From Herminiimonas sp. KBW02 (GTDB taxonomy: Bacteria > Pseudomonadota > Gammaproteobacteria > Burkholderiales > Burkholderiaceae_D): 64,000 nt of DNA. Positions 56,863-64,000 of the stretch are shown in pieces. Position 1 is the first letter of the stretch. Each line of letters begins with the position of its first letter. The position numbers were made by a program, and so were the translations under genes. The stretch spans positions 1 to 64,000 of the forward strand of contig NZ_QAJP01000006.1 in assembly GCF_003852535.1 (NCBI RefSeq), written 5' to 3'. The notes beneath the pieces are model-generated. The model saw only the letters and a list, made by a program, of their open reading frames with translations, did not search any database and was not told the origin of the DNA.

Positions 56863-58616
56863 GATCCCTCCTTGTCGAGCCAGACACCAATGAACAATGG
56901 CGTGTTGTGCGAGGTATCAAAGATCACGCCTTTCACATTGCTGCGATAGGCGATCATATGAATGCTTTCATATGAAGGAACGGCAGGAACCAGTTCAGTC
57001 AGACGTCGTTGCGCCTGGCTATACAGCGCTTTCAACTCAAGCGGATCATTGGATTTACGTGCACGTTCCAGTGCGTCGTCCAGTTCGGGATCACGCAGGC
57101 GTGAACTGTTTTGTCCGATCAGTTTCTCGCTGGCAATCGAATTGCTGTGATACAGGATGTACAAACCATCCGGCGTATTCGTATGCCAGTAGCCACCGCC
57201 AAGCGCCTGGTAATCACCGGCATAACGCTTGTCCGTTGCAACTGCGATCGGCACCACATCGATATTCAGCTCGAAACCTACCTTGCGTGCATCAGCCTGG
57301 ATCGCAACGGCCACACTGTTCGGAAAGGCCGGATTTTCGGTGATCAGCAAGGTAGCTGACAGGCGCTTGCCGTCCTTGACGCGGTAACCTTTGTCATCCC
57401 GCGCGGTCCAGCCCGCCTGGTCGAACAGGCGATTCGACTCTGCGACGTTATAAGCCAGCGCATCCTTGAACGACGGATCGTAGTAACGTGAATTCGCTGC
57501 CAGGAAGTCGCCCTTGGGTGCATATTCACCAAAGCCGGTAATCCAGGCGACGCCTTCACGGTCGATGGCCAGTGCCAACGCCTTGCGTATCTGCACATCA
57601 TTGAATGGCGCTTTCTCCACATTCAATGTCAGGCTGCGGAATGGATTACCTTTACGCACCCGGCTATGAAAACGCAAATTCGGATCAGCACGTATCGCCT
57701 TGGCATTCTGCGCCGGCGCATCCAGCGTGAAATCGGATTGCCCGCTTTGCAACGACGAGTAGCGGATCATCGCTTCCGGCACGAAAGTCAGTTCTATGCG
57801 ATCCAGATAGGCCGGCCCCTGATGCCTGACCACAGGCGGTGCCCAGTTGTAATCGGCGCGCTTGACGAAGTTTGCACCTTGCGCGCGCACATAGCTTTCC
57901 AGTACGAACGGGCCCGAACCGATAGGATGCTCAGCAATCGACTTTGGATTTTCCTTAATCTGTTTCGGCGAAATCATACTCAGCCAGGATTGCGCCAGCA
58001 CATCGAGGAAAGGTGAATATGGTTCGCTCAGTGTTGCTTCAAACGTATACTCATCCACGATGCGACCACGCTGATAAGGACGAATATATGCCGCAGCCAA
58101 CGGCGACTTGGTCGCCGGGTCACGCATATGCTCGAGGTTCACCAGCACTGCTTCCGCATTGAAGCGTACGCCGTCGCTAAAGGTTACGTCATCGCGCAAA
58201 TGGAAGGTATAGGTCTTGCCATCCGGCGAAATGTCCCATGACTTGGCCAGCCACGGCGAGATATTCCCTTGCTCGTCCTGGTACACCAGGCCGTCATACA
58301 GGATGCGTCCCAGCCACTGCACGTTGCCGTGCGAGATGGCATGGACGTCGAAGGTTGAGGTATCCAGGGCCACCGTCGCACGCAAGGTGCCGCCCGGTTT
58401 TCCTGCACTCTGCTGGTAATAGTCAGACGCTGCATAACTCAGCTGACCGTCACGCACTATCGCACTGCCGGTCGCATCAGCTGCTCCCTGACCCGCAGTT
58501 TTTTCACTATCACCTGATGAGCAGGCGCTCAAAATGCAAGCGCCTGCCAACAAGCTGATACGTAAAAGCGCATACAGCAAAGATCCTGTTTCATTGCCTT
58601 TGGCAATCCGTATCAT
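56859..58616 (-). CDS. Family 5 extracellular solute-binding lipoprotein
   Basis: A 585-residue DppA/OppA-class receptor. The start ATG at 58616 (MIRIAKGNETGSLLYALL) has AAGGG upstream. The lipobox ILSAC gives a lipid-anchored cysteine. Family signs are GGTLRATVALDTSTFDVHAI, the SDGVRFNAEAVLVNLEHMRDP domain, ALALAIDREGVAW and the C-terminal LVPAVPSYESIHMIAYRSNVKG. It binds a peptide-like or other bulky solute in the periplasm. It follows the first TonB receptor gene by 37 nt, so capture at the outer membrane and at the inner membrane are encoded together. Confidence 0.92.
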   Translation of the reverse strand: MIRIAKGNETGSLLYALLRISLLAGACILSACSSGDSEKTAGQGAADATGSAIVRDGQLSYAASDYYQQSAGKPGGTLRATVALDTSTFDVHAISHGNVQWLGRILYDGLVYQDEQGNISPWLAKSWDISPDGKTYTFHLRDDVTFSDGVRFNAEAVLVNLEHMRDPATKSPLAAAYIRPYQRGRIVDEYTFEATLSEPYSPFLDVLAQSWLSMISPKQIKENPKSIAEHPIGSGPFVLESYVRAQGANFVKRADYNWAPPVVRHQGPAYLDRIELTFVPEAMIRYSSLQSGQSDFTLDAPAQNAKAIRADPNLRFHSRVRKGNPFRSLTLNVEKAPFNDVQIRKALALAIDREGVAWITGFGEYAPKGDFLAANSRYYDPSFKDALAYNVAESNRLFDQAGWTARDDKGYRVKDGKRLSATLLITENPAFPNSVAVAIQADARKVGFELNIDVVPIAVATDKRYAGDYQALGGGYWHTNTPDGLYILYHSNSIASEKLIGQNSSRLRDPELDDALERARKSNDPLELKALYSQAQRRLTELVPAVPSYESIHMIAYRSNVKGVIFDTSHNTPLFIGVWLDKEGS

Positions 58617-58653
58617 ATTCACCAGCCCTTCATTTATTACATTCAAATATCAA

Positions 58654-60804
58654 TTAAAAACGGTAAGACGCACCTGCGAAGGCACCGAAGCCGTCACCTA
58701 CATACACAGCACCGGTGTTATCCACGCCGCGCAGGTTGTATTGCGGGCTGATCGCCGACGCATACGCTTTGTCGGTCAGGTTGCGCAAATCGAGGAACAG
58801 GCTCCACTTGCCGCCAGGCTGTTCATATCCGACCTTGGCACCAAAGATGGTGTAGCTAGGCGCGGCCAGCGAGTTCGCATAGTCCAGCCAGGTTTTCGAT
58901 GAGTAACGCGCGTTTACACCGACGTAGAAACCGCTCGGATGCTGGTATTGCAGCTCTGCCGTGTAGACATGCTTAGGCAGGCCAGGCAATTCGTTCGCAC
59001 CGTAGACCGGATCTTTTTTGTAGTGGAAATCGTTATAGGTATAGGCCTGGCGCAAGACGACGTTGTCGCCGCCCTTGCCTTTCCACACACGCGCATCCAG
59101 ACCTGCTTCCAGGCCCTGGTGTACGGTCGGCGTGGCGTTACGTTTCTCCTGATCTGTCGGGCCACCGCCAGGAATTTGCGCGGTCAGCAGTTCATTACGG
59201 ACTTCGGAGCGATACAGCGCGACGCTACCGGTGAAGGTGTCATTGCTGCCGCGCACACCGATCTCCACGGTATTCGCTTTTTGCTCGGTCAGCTTCTTCA
59301 CGCCTATCTGCGTCGCAGTGGTACCGGAACCGGTGAAGCCCCAGGTCACAGGCGGATCGATGGAACGGCTGACGTTGGCGAAGGCCACCACTTTCGGTGC
59401 CAGTTCATAGCGCAAGCCAAGGCGCGGAGCCAGGTCCTGATGGTTGTAGGTAGTCGCCGCGTTATTGACCGGGATATCACCGTACAGCGTACGCACATCA
59501 CGACGTATATTCACCAGCGACAAACCCGATGACAACCAGGTACGCGGATTCAGTTGCAACTCGTTGCCGACTGCCAGTACCGTGTCGGACGAGCCGTTAT
59601 ACGTTGCATCCTTCTTCAATGCGCGAGTGGTACCGTTGTATGTTTTTACGCCAGAGTTAATGGCCTGGGTGCGGGTGAAGCTGACGGTGGTATCACTTTG
59701 CAAGCCAAACAATTGTTCACTACGCAGATAGCGCAATGAAGCATTGATATCGCGCCAGGTCCAGAAGTTAGGTGTGGCGGTGCTATTGATGTTCAGGATC
59801 TGCGGATAGTCGTGATACGCCAGACCGAATTCAATTTTGGATACGTCATCTATGGTGTAAGTCGTCTTACTGCCGATGTAAGTCGAACCAGGCTTGGTGC
59901 CGTCCTGACGACCATTCACGGTAGCCGCTGTAGTCTGGCTACTATCCGCTCTCAGCTGGGCCAGCGTGAGCAGTGCAGGCGTCTGGTGATACTCTTCGCG
60001 ATAGCGCAGGTAAAGACGTGTTTCCAGTTGAGGTGTCAGGCGGAAGCCAAAGTTACCGACGATGCCCTTGGCTTCGACGTTGGTCCATTTTTGATAACCA
60101 CGACGCTCGGAGTTAGTCACGCTGACGTAGTAATCGGTATCGCCTGATTCAGTTACGCCACCCACGCTCAACTGTTGCTTGCGCCAGCCGAAACTACCCG
60201 CTTCAAATCGTCCATACACGCCAGGCGAAGTGCGTCCGGTATGCGTCGCCAGATTCAGCGCGCCACCCAAAGCCAAAGCGCCATACTGGAATGCATTCGC
60301 ACCGCGCAGCACTTCGGTGTAATCGATGCCCGACATTTCGAGCAATTCGTATGGCGTACCGCCGGACCCGGTCAGTGCCAGGCCGTCAAACAGGAATGCC
60401 GTACCTTCACGGAATACGCCCGCAGCAGTAGCAATACCGGAGCCACGTATCGAAATCTTGACCGCGTCGTTACCGCCGGTGGCTTGCGCGAACACGCCAG
60501 GCTCGAAGGCCAGTACGTCTTCCAGTGTCGAGGAACGGCCTTTTTCCACATCCGCGTTTTTCACCACGCTGACATTGCCGGTTACGTTCTCCAGCTTCAC
60601 TTTGGCTTTTTCGGTCGTGGACAGCGCCTTACCTTTGATGACGACAGTGTCTTCAACTTGTGTCGTCGCTTCTTGCGCATATACCAGGCCGCTGGCGAAC
60701 CAGAACAGGACGGTCGCCTGCAATAGTTTGGAACGTTGTGCGCGTGGGAAGACGGAAGCCACCAGGCGCGAAGTAATCCGAGATGGAGGAAGTGCGTGTT
60801 TCAA
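58654..60804 (-). CDS. TonB-dependent outer membrane receptor 1
   Basis: A 716-residue TonB-dependent transporter. The start is a TTG at 60804, with AAGGGG 7 nt upstream (a hairpin lies just before). A long basic signal region (MKHALPPSRITSRLVASVFPRAQRSK...) precedes cleavage after VYA. The TonB box is likely in QVEDTVVIKGK. The plug holds STLEDVLAFEPGVFAQATGGNDAVKISIRGSG, followed by a 22-strand barrel ending FAGASYRF. Close relative of receptors 2 and 3. The ligand is unknown, and no Fur-type iron box was seen. Confidence 0.9.
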   Translation of the reverse strand: MKHALPPSRITSRLVASVFPRAQRSKLLQATVLFWFASGLVYAQEATTQVEDTVVIKGKALSTTEKAKVKLENVTGNVSVVKNADVEKGRSSTLEDVLAFEPGVFAQATGGNDAVKISIRGSGIATAAGVFREGTAFLFDGLALTGSGGTPYELLEMSGIDYTEVLRGANAFQYGALALGGALNLATHTGRTSPGVYGRFEAGSFGWRKQQLSVGGVTESGDTDYYVSVTNSERRGYQKWTNVEAKGIVGNFGFRLTPQLETRLYLRYREEYHQTPALLTLAQLRADSSQTTAATVNGRQDGTKPGSTYIGSKTTYTIDDVSKIEFGLAYHDYPQILNINSTATPNFWTWRDINASLRYLRSEQLFGLQSDTTVSFTRTQAINSGVKTYNGTTRALKKDATYNGSSDTVLAVGNELQLNPRTWLSSGLSLVNIRRDVRTLYGDIPVNNAATTYNHQDLAPRLGLRYELAPKVVAFANVSRSIDPPVTWGFTGSGTTATQIGVKKLTEQKANTVEIGVRGSNDTFTGSVALYRSEVRNELLTAQIPGGGPTDQEKRNATPTVHQGLEAGLDARVWKGKGGDNVVLRQAYTYNDFHYKKDPVYGANELPGLPKHVYTAELQYQHPSGFYVGVNARYSSKTWLDYANSLAAPSYTIFGAKVGYEQPGGKWSLFLDLRNLTDKAYASAISPQYNLRGVDNTGAVYVGDGFGAFAGASYRF

Positions 60805-60823
60805 AATAACCCCTTAATTAATG

Positions 60824-60839
60824 CCTGACAAAAGTCAGG
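60824..60839 (-). other. Small hairpin before the receptor 1 start
   Basis: CCTGAC (60824-60829), AAAA, GTCAGG (60834-60839) forms a 6-bp stem with a 4-nt loop in the leader of receptor 1, just upstream of the ribosome-binding site. It could affect translation start, but it is short. Confidence 0.35.
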
Positions 60840-60908
60840 ACCAAGTGCCGACACAATCTGTAAAGGACATGCCGGCGTATGTTTTTTATGGAATGAACTA
60901 ACTGCCTA

Positions 60909-63101
60909 TTACTTGAATGCGTAGGAAATACCGGCAACAGCGCCAAAGCCATCACCCGGAACAGAACTCGCCGTATCGACACCTTTGGCATTGACGGTCG
61001 GGCTGACGCTGGCTGCATAACGCTTGTCACCAAGATTGCGCAGATCAAGGAATACTTTCCAGCCGTTCGTCGGATGGACGTAACCGGCCGATGCGTCAAA
61101 CACGGTGTAACCCTTCACAGCGAAGGTGTTGGCGTAATCAACTTTTGTTTTGGATGCCACTTGCGCATTCACGCCTGCATAGAAGCCGCTTGGATGTACA
61201 TACAACAGTTCAGCCTGGTAGTAATGCGGTGGTATGCCAGGCAACTGATTGCTGCCAAAGCGGGCATCGTTCTTGTAATGGAAATCGCTATAGGTGTAAG
61301 CCTGGCGCAGTGACAACTTCTGGCCACTCGCTTCCCACAGCGGCAAATCAGCTCCTGCTTCCAGCCCTTGATGTACCGTCGGGCTGGCGTTCGATTCGAG
61401 CGTGACGCCGGAACCCGGGAAGGTCTCTACCGTTTGCAATTCATTCTTCAACTCGGAACGATAGAGTGCGACGCTCCACTGTCCGCCGTTGAGCGTGCCG
61501 CGTGTTCCGACTTCGGCGGTCGTGGCCTTTTGATTTCTCAGGTCATAGCCGCGCACTGCGAAGCTCGCGAGTGGCCCGGTTGCACCGTACAAGGTCCCGA
61601 ACGACGGCGGCGTGGTCAGGAATGCCCATGAATTAGGCGGTTCAACCGAACGGCCGATATTGCCGAAGACTTGCAGATCGGGTGTGAAGTTGTAACGTAA
61701 GCCGACGCGCGGGGCGAAATCCCAGCGTGAGGTGCTATACGGCTGGTTGGTGACCGGATAGGTCACGATGGTGTCGCGCTTGGTATTGATTGCGGACAAG
61801 CCCGTCGTCAGCCACAGCGACGACGCCAGCTCCAGATCGTTGCTGGCATGGATCACCAGATCAGAGCCGCCATACTCAACCTTGTGCACCAGTGAACCAG
61901 CCGGATAACCCGGTGATGAACGGTGTACATACGAATCACGATACGCATCCAGATGCTTGGTCACGACGAAACCGATTTTGGTATTGCTGACCTTGCCGCC
62001 CCAGGTATCGCTGCGCGAGTACTGCGCACTTGCGGATACGTCTTCAAAACCCCAATCCTGCAAAGTCGCGTTGGTTGCTACCGCATTGCTCGGGCGCGAA
62101 TCGATAGGATAGTTGTGGTACACCAATCCCAGATCCAGTTGTGAGCTGCCATCCAGCCTGATCGTGGTCTTGTTCGCCAGCCAGGTCGAACCAGGCTGGT
62201 CACGCAAGGCATTCTGTGCGATCGCCAGCGCATTGGCCTGGCGCGGATCGGCGTCGATCTGCGCACGCGTCAGGTTACCCGGCGATTGATTCTTGGTTTC
62301 GCGATAGCGCAGATAGAAACGTGTCTGCACATCAGGATTGATTTGATAGCCGATGTTCGCCGCAATACCGTTGCTGCTGCTGCGCGACTGCGCCTGAAAG
62401 CCGTCACGTGAAGCTTCGGTAATGCTGAAGTAGTAATCCAGTGGCCCGATGACTTTGCCGCCGCTGATTTGTACCTTGTGATAACCGAAGCTGCCGCCTT
62501 CGACATGCACGGCAAACGGATCTGCCGTACGTCCGGTTTTGGTGACGTAGTTGATGGCACCACCCAGTGTGTTGGCGCCATAGTCAAAAGCATTCGCGCC
62601 GCGCAGTACTTCGGTGTACTCCAGGCCGAGTGGTTCAAATAATTCATACGGTGTGCCGCCAGGGCCGCTGACGGGCAATCCATCGAACAGGAAGTAAGTA
62701 CCGGTACGGAAAGAGTTGCCACCGCCGCGGTTGATTGCGGAACCGCGGATCGAGATCTTGATGCCGTCACCACCACCCGAAGCGGCCTGCGCAAAGACGC
62801 CAGGCTGATAGGCCAGAATGTCTTGCGCTGTACGTACGCTGCGGCGTTCTGCATCGTCGCTATTGATAAAGTTGGTCGCACCCGACACTTCTTTCAGTTT
62901 CAGTTTGGCCTTGTCTTCACCAGACAAAGCCTTGCCTTTGACGACCACGGTATCTTCCACTTGCGGCGCGGCATCCTGCGCATAGATGGCACCACTCGCC
63001 ATGCACAACACAGCGCTCGCGCTCAATGCGCGCAAGGCACGATGTGTAGCTGGCCGGGCTATGCGCCCTCGCTGCGGTGACTGCTTCACTTTCCTGTTCA
63101 C
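60909..63101 (-). CDS. TonB-dependent outer membrane receptor 2
   Basis: A 730-residue receptor paralogous to receptor 1. GTG at 63101 is chosen because GGGAG lies 8 nt upstream; the ORF begins at TTG 63116. The N-terminal region is unusually long and basic (VNRKVKQSPQRGRIARPATHR) before the hydrophobic signal and YAQ cleavage site. The plug is DAERRSVRTAQDILAYQPGVFAQAASGGGDGIKISIRGSAI. The barrel ends with DGFGAVAGISYAFK. The ligand is unknown. It lies 104 nt upstream of receptor 1. Confidence 0.9.
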   Translation of the reverse strand: MNRKVKQSPQRGRIARPATHRALRALSASAVLCMASGAIYAQDAAPQVEDTVVVKGKALSGEDKAKLKLKEVSGATNFINSDDAERRSVRTAQDILAYQPGVFAQAASGGGDGIKISIRGSAINRGGGNSFRTGTYFLFDGLPVSGPGGTPYELFEPLGLEYTEVLRGANAFDYGANTLGGAINYVTKTGRTADPFAVHVEGGSFGYHKVQISGGKVIGPLDYYFSITEASRDGFQAQSRSSSNGIAANIGYQINPDVQTRFYLRYRETKNQSPGNLTRAQIDADPRQANALAIAQNALRDQPGSTWLANKTTIRLDGSSQLDLGLVYHNYPIDSRPSNAVATNATLQDWGFEDVSASAQYSRSDTWGGKVSNTKIGFVVTKHLDAYRDSYVHRSSPGYPAGSLVHKVEYGGSDLVIHASNDLELASSLWLTTGLSAINTKRDTIVTYPVTNQPYSTSRWDFAPRVGLRYNFTPDLQVFGNIGRSVEPPNSWAFLTTPPSFGTLYGATGPLASFAVRGYDLRNQKATTAEVGTRGTLNGGQWSVALYRSELKNELQTVETFPGSGVTLESNASPTVHQGLEAGADLPLWEASGQKLSLRQAYTYSDFHYKNDARFGSNQLPGIPPHYYQAELLYVHPSGFYAGVNAQVASKTKVDYANTFAVKGYTVFDASAGYVHPTNGWKVFLDLRNLGDKRYAASVSPTVNAKGVDTASSVPGDGFGAVAGISYAFK

Positions 63102-63129
63102 TTTCTTTACTCCCAATAATCAGATTTAC

Positions 63130-63151
63130 TACCCGTTGTTAAAACCGGGTA
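63130..63151 (-). other. Small hairpin before receptor 2
   Basis: TACCCG (63130-63135) and CGGGTA (63146-63151) form a stem around a 10-nt loop in the 130-nt leader gap before receptor 2. A short stem-loop in the leader recurs in front of two receptors, but the sequences differ. Confidence 0.3.
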
Positions 63152-63231
63152 TGGCAATCCGACCCGCCTCGCTTGTATGAAGCACAGCCCGGGGAACCAC
63201 ACCATTCATCAAATATTTTTTATTGCAGAAC

Positions 63232-64000
63232 TTAGAATCGGACTGTCACTCCGCTGTATATCGAGAAGCCATCGCCTGGATAGAAGTTGGCTGAATCAAG
63301 TCCTCTGGCGTTGTCTGTTGTATTGGCGGCAGCAGCGTAATGTTTATCGCCGAGATTGCGGAAGTCGAGATACGCTTTCCATTTTTTCCCTGGCTCTTCA
63401 TAGCCAAACTTGGCGCCCCAGATCACTGCAGATGGCGCTTTGAGGGTATTCGCGTAATCGACGTAGTAACCGGACATGGCACGGGCGTTCACACCTGAGT
63501 AGAAGCCGCCGGCTTGCTGGAACAGCAACTCGCCTTGATATACATGGCGCGGCAAACTAGGTAATTCATTTGTGCCGTAGCGCTGATCGTTGCGATAGTA
63601 AAAATCATTGAAGGTATAAGCCTGACGATAGCTCAGGCGATCCCCATTATTGTTACGCCACAGTTTCGACGTGAGTGCTGCCTCTATACCCTGGTGAATA
63701 GTTTTGCTGGCATTGGTATTGGCAATCAATGCCGGGGTAGCGCCCACTGCCGGACTGGCTATCGAAGTCAGCAACTCATCACTGACATAAGAACGGTAGA
63801 GGGTTACGCTTCCTTCGTGTTTTTCGTTAGCGGCACGCAAACCGATTTCTGCCGTATTCGCCTTTTGTGGTCGCAGTGGTCTTACGTAAGAAACACCGGT
63901 ACTTGCCATCTGCCAGGTAACCGGCGGATCAATTGAGCGCGATACGTTACCGAACAATTGCACGGTCGGCGTAGCCTGAAACAGGAAGCCCAGGCGCGGC
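63232..64000 (-). CDS. TonB-dependent outer membrane receptor 3, C-terminal part (cut by window edge)
   Basis: The last 256 residues of a third receptor. The frame is open to the window end, with an internal GTG at 63963. It shares with receptors 1 and 2 the barrel motif SRSIDPPVTW, LYRSYVSDELLT, IHQGIEAALTSKLW, RQAYTFNDFYYRND and a C-terminal DGFSIYSGVTVRF with the terminal phenylalanine. Three adjacent paralogues point to local duplication with diverged ligand sites. The plug and start lie beyond the window. Confidence 0.9.
   Translation of the reverse strand, partial: PRLGFLFQATPTVQLFGNVSRSIDPPVTWQMASTGVSYVRPLRPQKANTAEIGLRAANEKHEGSVTLYRSYVSDELLTSIASPAVGATPALIANTNASKTIHQGIEAALTSKLWRNNNGDRLSYRQAYTFNDFYYRNDQRYGTNELPSLPRHVYQGELLFQQAGGFYSGVNARAMSGYYVDYANTLKAPSAVIWGAKFGYEEPGKKWKAYLDFRNLGDKHYAAAANTTDNARGLDSANFYPGDGFSIYSGVTVRF

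Noticed and set aside
63117-63231. Fur-type iron box in the receptor gaps
   Set aside because: No GATAATGATAATCATTATC-like sequence was seen, so iron regulation is not supported.
1-64000. tRNA, rRNA, CRISPR arrays and complete insertion sequences
   Set aside because: No cloverleaf-like sequences in gaps, no spaced repeats and no transposase gene were recognised.

Overview
The window is typical chromosomal DNA of a Gram-negative betaproteobacterium. Evidence: Burkholderiales-type porins, an rplM-rpsI operon, Coq7-type ubiquinone synthesis, and a tyrS/dtd/dusB-fis/purH/ruvCAB block. GC content is moderate (mid-50s percent by eye). The best guess is Oxalobacteraceae, close to Herminiimonas or the small-genome Janthinobacterium strains. 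That is an inference from gene content and protein style, not from a database search. No rRNA, tRNA, CRISPR array, prophage or complete insertion sequence was seen.

Layout. 1-770: thiG (cut by the window edge) and thiS, divergent from valS. 771-3754: valS with a bidirectional terminator. 3775-14344: a long minus-strand housekeeping run of tyrS, dtd, a PEBP-like gene, a histidine phosphatase, dusB, fis, purH, ruvC, ruvA, ruvB, a YaiI-family gene and a 2-keto-pentenoate-hydratase-like gene. Two copies of a roughly 266-bp element with inverted ends are inserted in it. 14500-17087: M23 endopeptidase and anmK on the plus strand. 17168-20771: erpA, a bactofilin, a coiled-coil membrane protein and argC, then rpsI and rplM, all minus. 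21099-25200: an OsmC protein, Coq7 and two porins. 25334-33597: a two-component system followed by a complete metal-type RND efflux operon. 33597-42264: a DUF3025 protein, pyrC, a glutamate/aspartate ABC importer with a putative sigma-54 promoter, glutamate dehydrogenase and an Atm1-type exporter. 42381-50538: YciA thioesterase, FadD, a lipoprotein peptidase, an M20 amidohydrolase, two poorly known genes and an SbmA/YddA-like ABC transporter. 50673-54064: a GarR-type dehydrogenase divergent from an SMP-30 lactonase and glycerol kinase. 54075-64000: a minus-strand acquisition cluster with three related TonB-dependent receptors, a family 5 solute-binding lipoprotein, one permease, a DszC/SfnB-like flavin monooxygenase and a GNAT acetyltransferase.

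How the genes work together. The glt importer and gdhA next to it form a glutamate uptake and catabolism unit. The RND operon and its sensor pair look like an inducible cation or drug export module. The last 10 kb looks like an outer-to-inner membrane uptake route feeding a desulfurising or oxygenating enzyme. The bactofilin/coiled-coil pair lies near an M23 endopeptidase, which fits a cell-wall morphogenesis role.

The least explained items are: the TA-flanked, highly structured repeat pair (IS630/Tc1-mariner-like MITE candidate) placed beside purH and dtd; the three-receptor cluster with an incomplete ABC transporter; a purH-ruvC intergenic hairpin that pairs better on the transcribed strand; and the putative sigma-54 promoter of gltI.
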